NCBI GenBank assembly: GCA_937920335.1
Contig: CALGUT010000153.1
Span: 1 to 7,018, forward strand
From: an uncultured Opitutales bacterium
Lineage (GTDB): Bacteria; Verrucomicrobiota; Verrucomicrobiia; Opitutales; UBA2995
Length of the DNA: 7,018 nucleotides
Direction of reading: 5' to 3'
In this document: piece by piece, positions 5,859 through 7,018 of the stretch
How the letters are laid out: each line of letters begins with the position of its first letter
Position numbering within the stretch: position 1 is the stretch's first letter
Notes under the pieces: generated by a model
Told to the model about the DNA's origin: nothing
What the model saw: only the letters and a program-made list of their open reading frames with translations
Database searches by the model: none
Position numbers and translations under genes: made by a program

Positions 5859-6923
5859 TCAATTAGCTGAATACGGAAACCAAATCACTCGATCGTTCTC
5901 GCTATCTGCGATATACAACCAACCGTTATTCACCCGTGAACCATGCGGACGAGCCAGTTCAATCTCAAGCGGATCATTCGAGCTAGCGGGTCCATTCAGT
6001 CCGGGTACGCCTGCGACTAATTCGATAAATTTCGTCTTGGGGTCGTAGCGACGGATCACATGATTTTCCGTATCAGTTATTAAGATACGCCCTTGCGGAT
6101 CCATGGCCAGATGCTTCGGCCCATTCATCGTCGCATCAACACCGGGTCCACCATCCCCCGAGTATCCTTTGGTTCCAGATGGATTAATAAGCGTTCGAAT
6201 CTTGCCATCCTGGCCAACGAACCTCAGCGCATGTCCTCCGCGGGAAACGATGTAGATATTCTCATCCATATCGACCAGAACTGCTCGGGGATCCAGTAAC
6301 GGCGCCTTCAGTGCAGCTGTGCCATCTATCGGGACCGCCTTCTCCCCAGTGCCTACCACCGTCGATACGAATCCCGTAGCTATATCGAGCATTCGTATTC
6401 TTCGATTGGGTAGATCAGTAAAATAGAGGCGCGTTTTATCCTCATTAAATGAGAGAGAGTGAACCTGTGCCACTTGTGCTTTATGGCTGCGACCTCCATC
6501 TCCCGAAAAACCTGTAACACCCGTTCCAATGATGGTGGTTAGTTTACCAGTTGCTTTATCCAATTTGCGCACCCGAGCATTGAAGGTATCGGTCAAGTAA
6601 ATGCTACCATCGGAACCGATCGCCAGATCGTGCATACCATTAAAATGAGCGGTCATGGGATCAGACCCGTCACGGGAACCTAAATCACCCATCTTTTGAT
6701 TCGTGACGGATTGAATGCCTGCGACCTTACTGATGACGCCGAATGGATCTATTTTAAAAACCCGATTTGACCGCACGTATTCTACACCGAAAAGATTCCC
6801 ATGCGCATCAAATGCGATACTAAAGGGATCAACGATCGAATTACCGCCGCTAGCCTCAACCGTTCTTGCGTGAGAAGTGACTACGAGACCTAAGAACAAT
6901 AATGTGAGCGCGAAAAACTTCAT
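5859..6923 (-). CDS. Secreted NHL-repeat six-bladed beta-propeller protein
   Basis: This 354-residue protein has a clear Sec signal peptide (MKFFALTLLFLGLVVTSHA, likely cut after Ala19) and is otherwise built almost wholly of NHL-type repeats (PF01436). Six units can be aligned by eye at about 28-70, 91-134, 152-192, 207-246, 265-305 and 320-350, enough for one closed propeller. Typical unit signatures are LAIGSDGSIYLTDTFNARVR (100-119) and LAMDPQGRILITDTENHVIR (272-291). Between units lie loops of the SGDGG type (140-144 and 256-260), with a decayed version near 198-202. No catalytic domain or membrane anchor is attached. Propellers of this kind bind protein or glycan ligands or, in some families, act as lyases or lactonases; nothing here decides which. 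The ATG at 6923 has no Shine-Dalgarno sequence nearby. It converges on the sulfatase gene and is not in the same operon, so a shared pathway is only a guess. Confidence 0.92.
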   Translation of the reverse strand: MKFFALTLLFLGLVVTSHARTVEASGGNSIVDPFSIAFDAHGNLFGVEYVRSNRVFKIDPFGVISKVAGIQSVTNQKMGDLGSRDGSDPMTAHFNGMHDLAIGSDGSIYLTDTFNARVRKLDKATGKLTTIIGTGVTGFSGDGGRSHKAQVAQVHSLSFNEDKTRLYFTDLPNRRIRMLDIATGFVSTVVGTGEKAVPIDGTAALKAPLLDPRAVLVDMDENIYIVSRGGHALRFVGQDGKIRTLINPSGTKGYSGDGGPGVDATMNGPKHLAMDPQGRILITDTENHVIRRYDPKTKFIELVAGVPGLNGPASSNDPLEIELARPHGSRVNNGWLYIADSENDRVIWFPYSAN

Positions 6924-6979
6924 AGTACGATTATCGACAGAATCGACGTAGCAGCTCCAGATAATTTTAACTCAGTCAA

Positions 6980-6999
6980 AGAGCACTACAAAGTGCTCT
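6980..6999. terminator. Perfect 8-bp hairpin upstream of the NHL gene, terminator or regulatory stem
   Basis: AGAGCACT (6980-6987) and AGTGCTCT (6992-6999) form an uninterrupted 8-bp stem with a four-base loop. On the minus strand it is followed by only a short TTTG, so it is at best a weak intrinsic terminator for a gene entering from the right. It is 56 bases before the NHL start codon and could instead be a regulatory stem or a protein-binding palindrome. It is the strongest short inverted repeat noticed in the window. Confidence 0.45.
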
Positions 7000-7008
7000 G
7001 AAAGTGCT
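6990..7008. repeat. Direct repeat of AAAGTGCT next to the hairpin
   Basis: AAAGTGCT occurs at 6990-6997 and again at 7001-7008, 11 bases apart start to start, about one helical turn. The first copy forms most of the right arm of the adjacent hairpin, so the left-arm AGCACT could pair with either copy. No gene is visible in 6924-7018; the sequence there is AT-rich around 6961-6970. Confidence 0.45.
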
Positions 7009-7018
7009 TTATTACATC

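Noticed and set aside
6933..6947. Direct repeat ATCGAC-AGA-ATCGAC just upstream of the NHL start
   Set aside because: Six-base copies nine bases apart do not match a usual binding-site spacing and could be chance.

Overview
The window looks like a chromosomal segment from a PVC-superphylum bacterium, most likely Verrucomicrobiota or Planctomycetota. The basis is gene content: a planctomycete-type cytochrome protein (PSCyt1-DUF1549-DUF1553) paired with a Tat-exported DUF1501 protein is a hallmark of these phyla, and the sulfatase and NHL-repeat neighbours fit their sulfated-polysaccharide lifestyle. Base composition looks balanced. None of the four gene starts has a strong Shine-Dalgarno sequence at normal spacing, which also fits these groups. 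No rRNA, tRNA, CRISPR array, transposase or phage gene was seen.

Layout, left to right. Positions 1-64 lie past the end of the first gene and hold only a short open frame running off the edge. Two minus-strand genes follow, transcribed right to left. The first is the dihaem PSCyt1/DUF1549/DUF1553 protein (start about 4017, stop 1513). The second is the DUF1501 protein (1516 to 65), joined to it by a 4-base ATGA stop/start overlap. A 157-base AT-rich divergent intergenic region (4033-4189) carries a candidate extended -10 promoter for the minus-strand pair and an inverted repeat over it. A plus-strand formylglycine sulfatase (4190-5704) comes next. It faces a minus-strand secreted six-bladed NHL beta-propeller (5859-6923) across a 154-base convergent gap containing one hairpin. 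The last 95 bases hold a strong short hairpin with repeated AGTGCT elements.

How the genes may work together (inference). The PSCyt/DUF1501 pair should act outside the cytoplasm: one partner is Sec-exported and carries two c-type haem sites, the other is Tat-exported and resembles alkaline-phosphatase-fold hydrolases. Translational coupling suggests the two are made in matched amounts. The NHL propeller is also exported. The sulfatase has the catalytic apparatus of its family but no signal peptide, so it probably removes sulfate from small intermediates inside the cell. The locus is consistent with an accessory module for sulfated glycan use. No glycoside hydrolase, SusC/D-like transporter or formylglycine-generating enzyme is visible here, so this remains a hypothesis. 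The DUF1501 and DUF1549/DUF1553 families have no settled biochemical function and are the part of the window most worth experimental attention.
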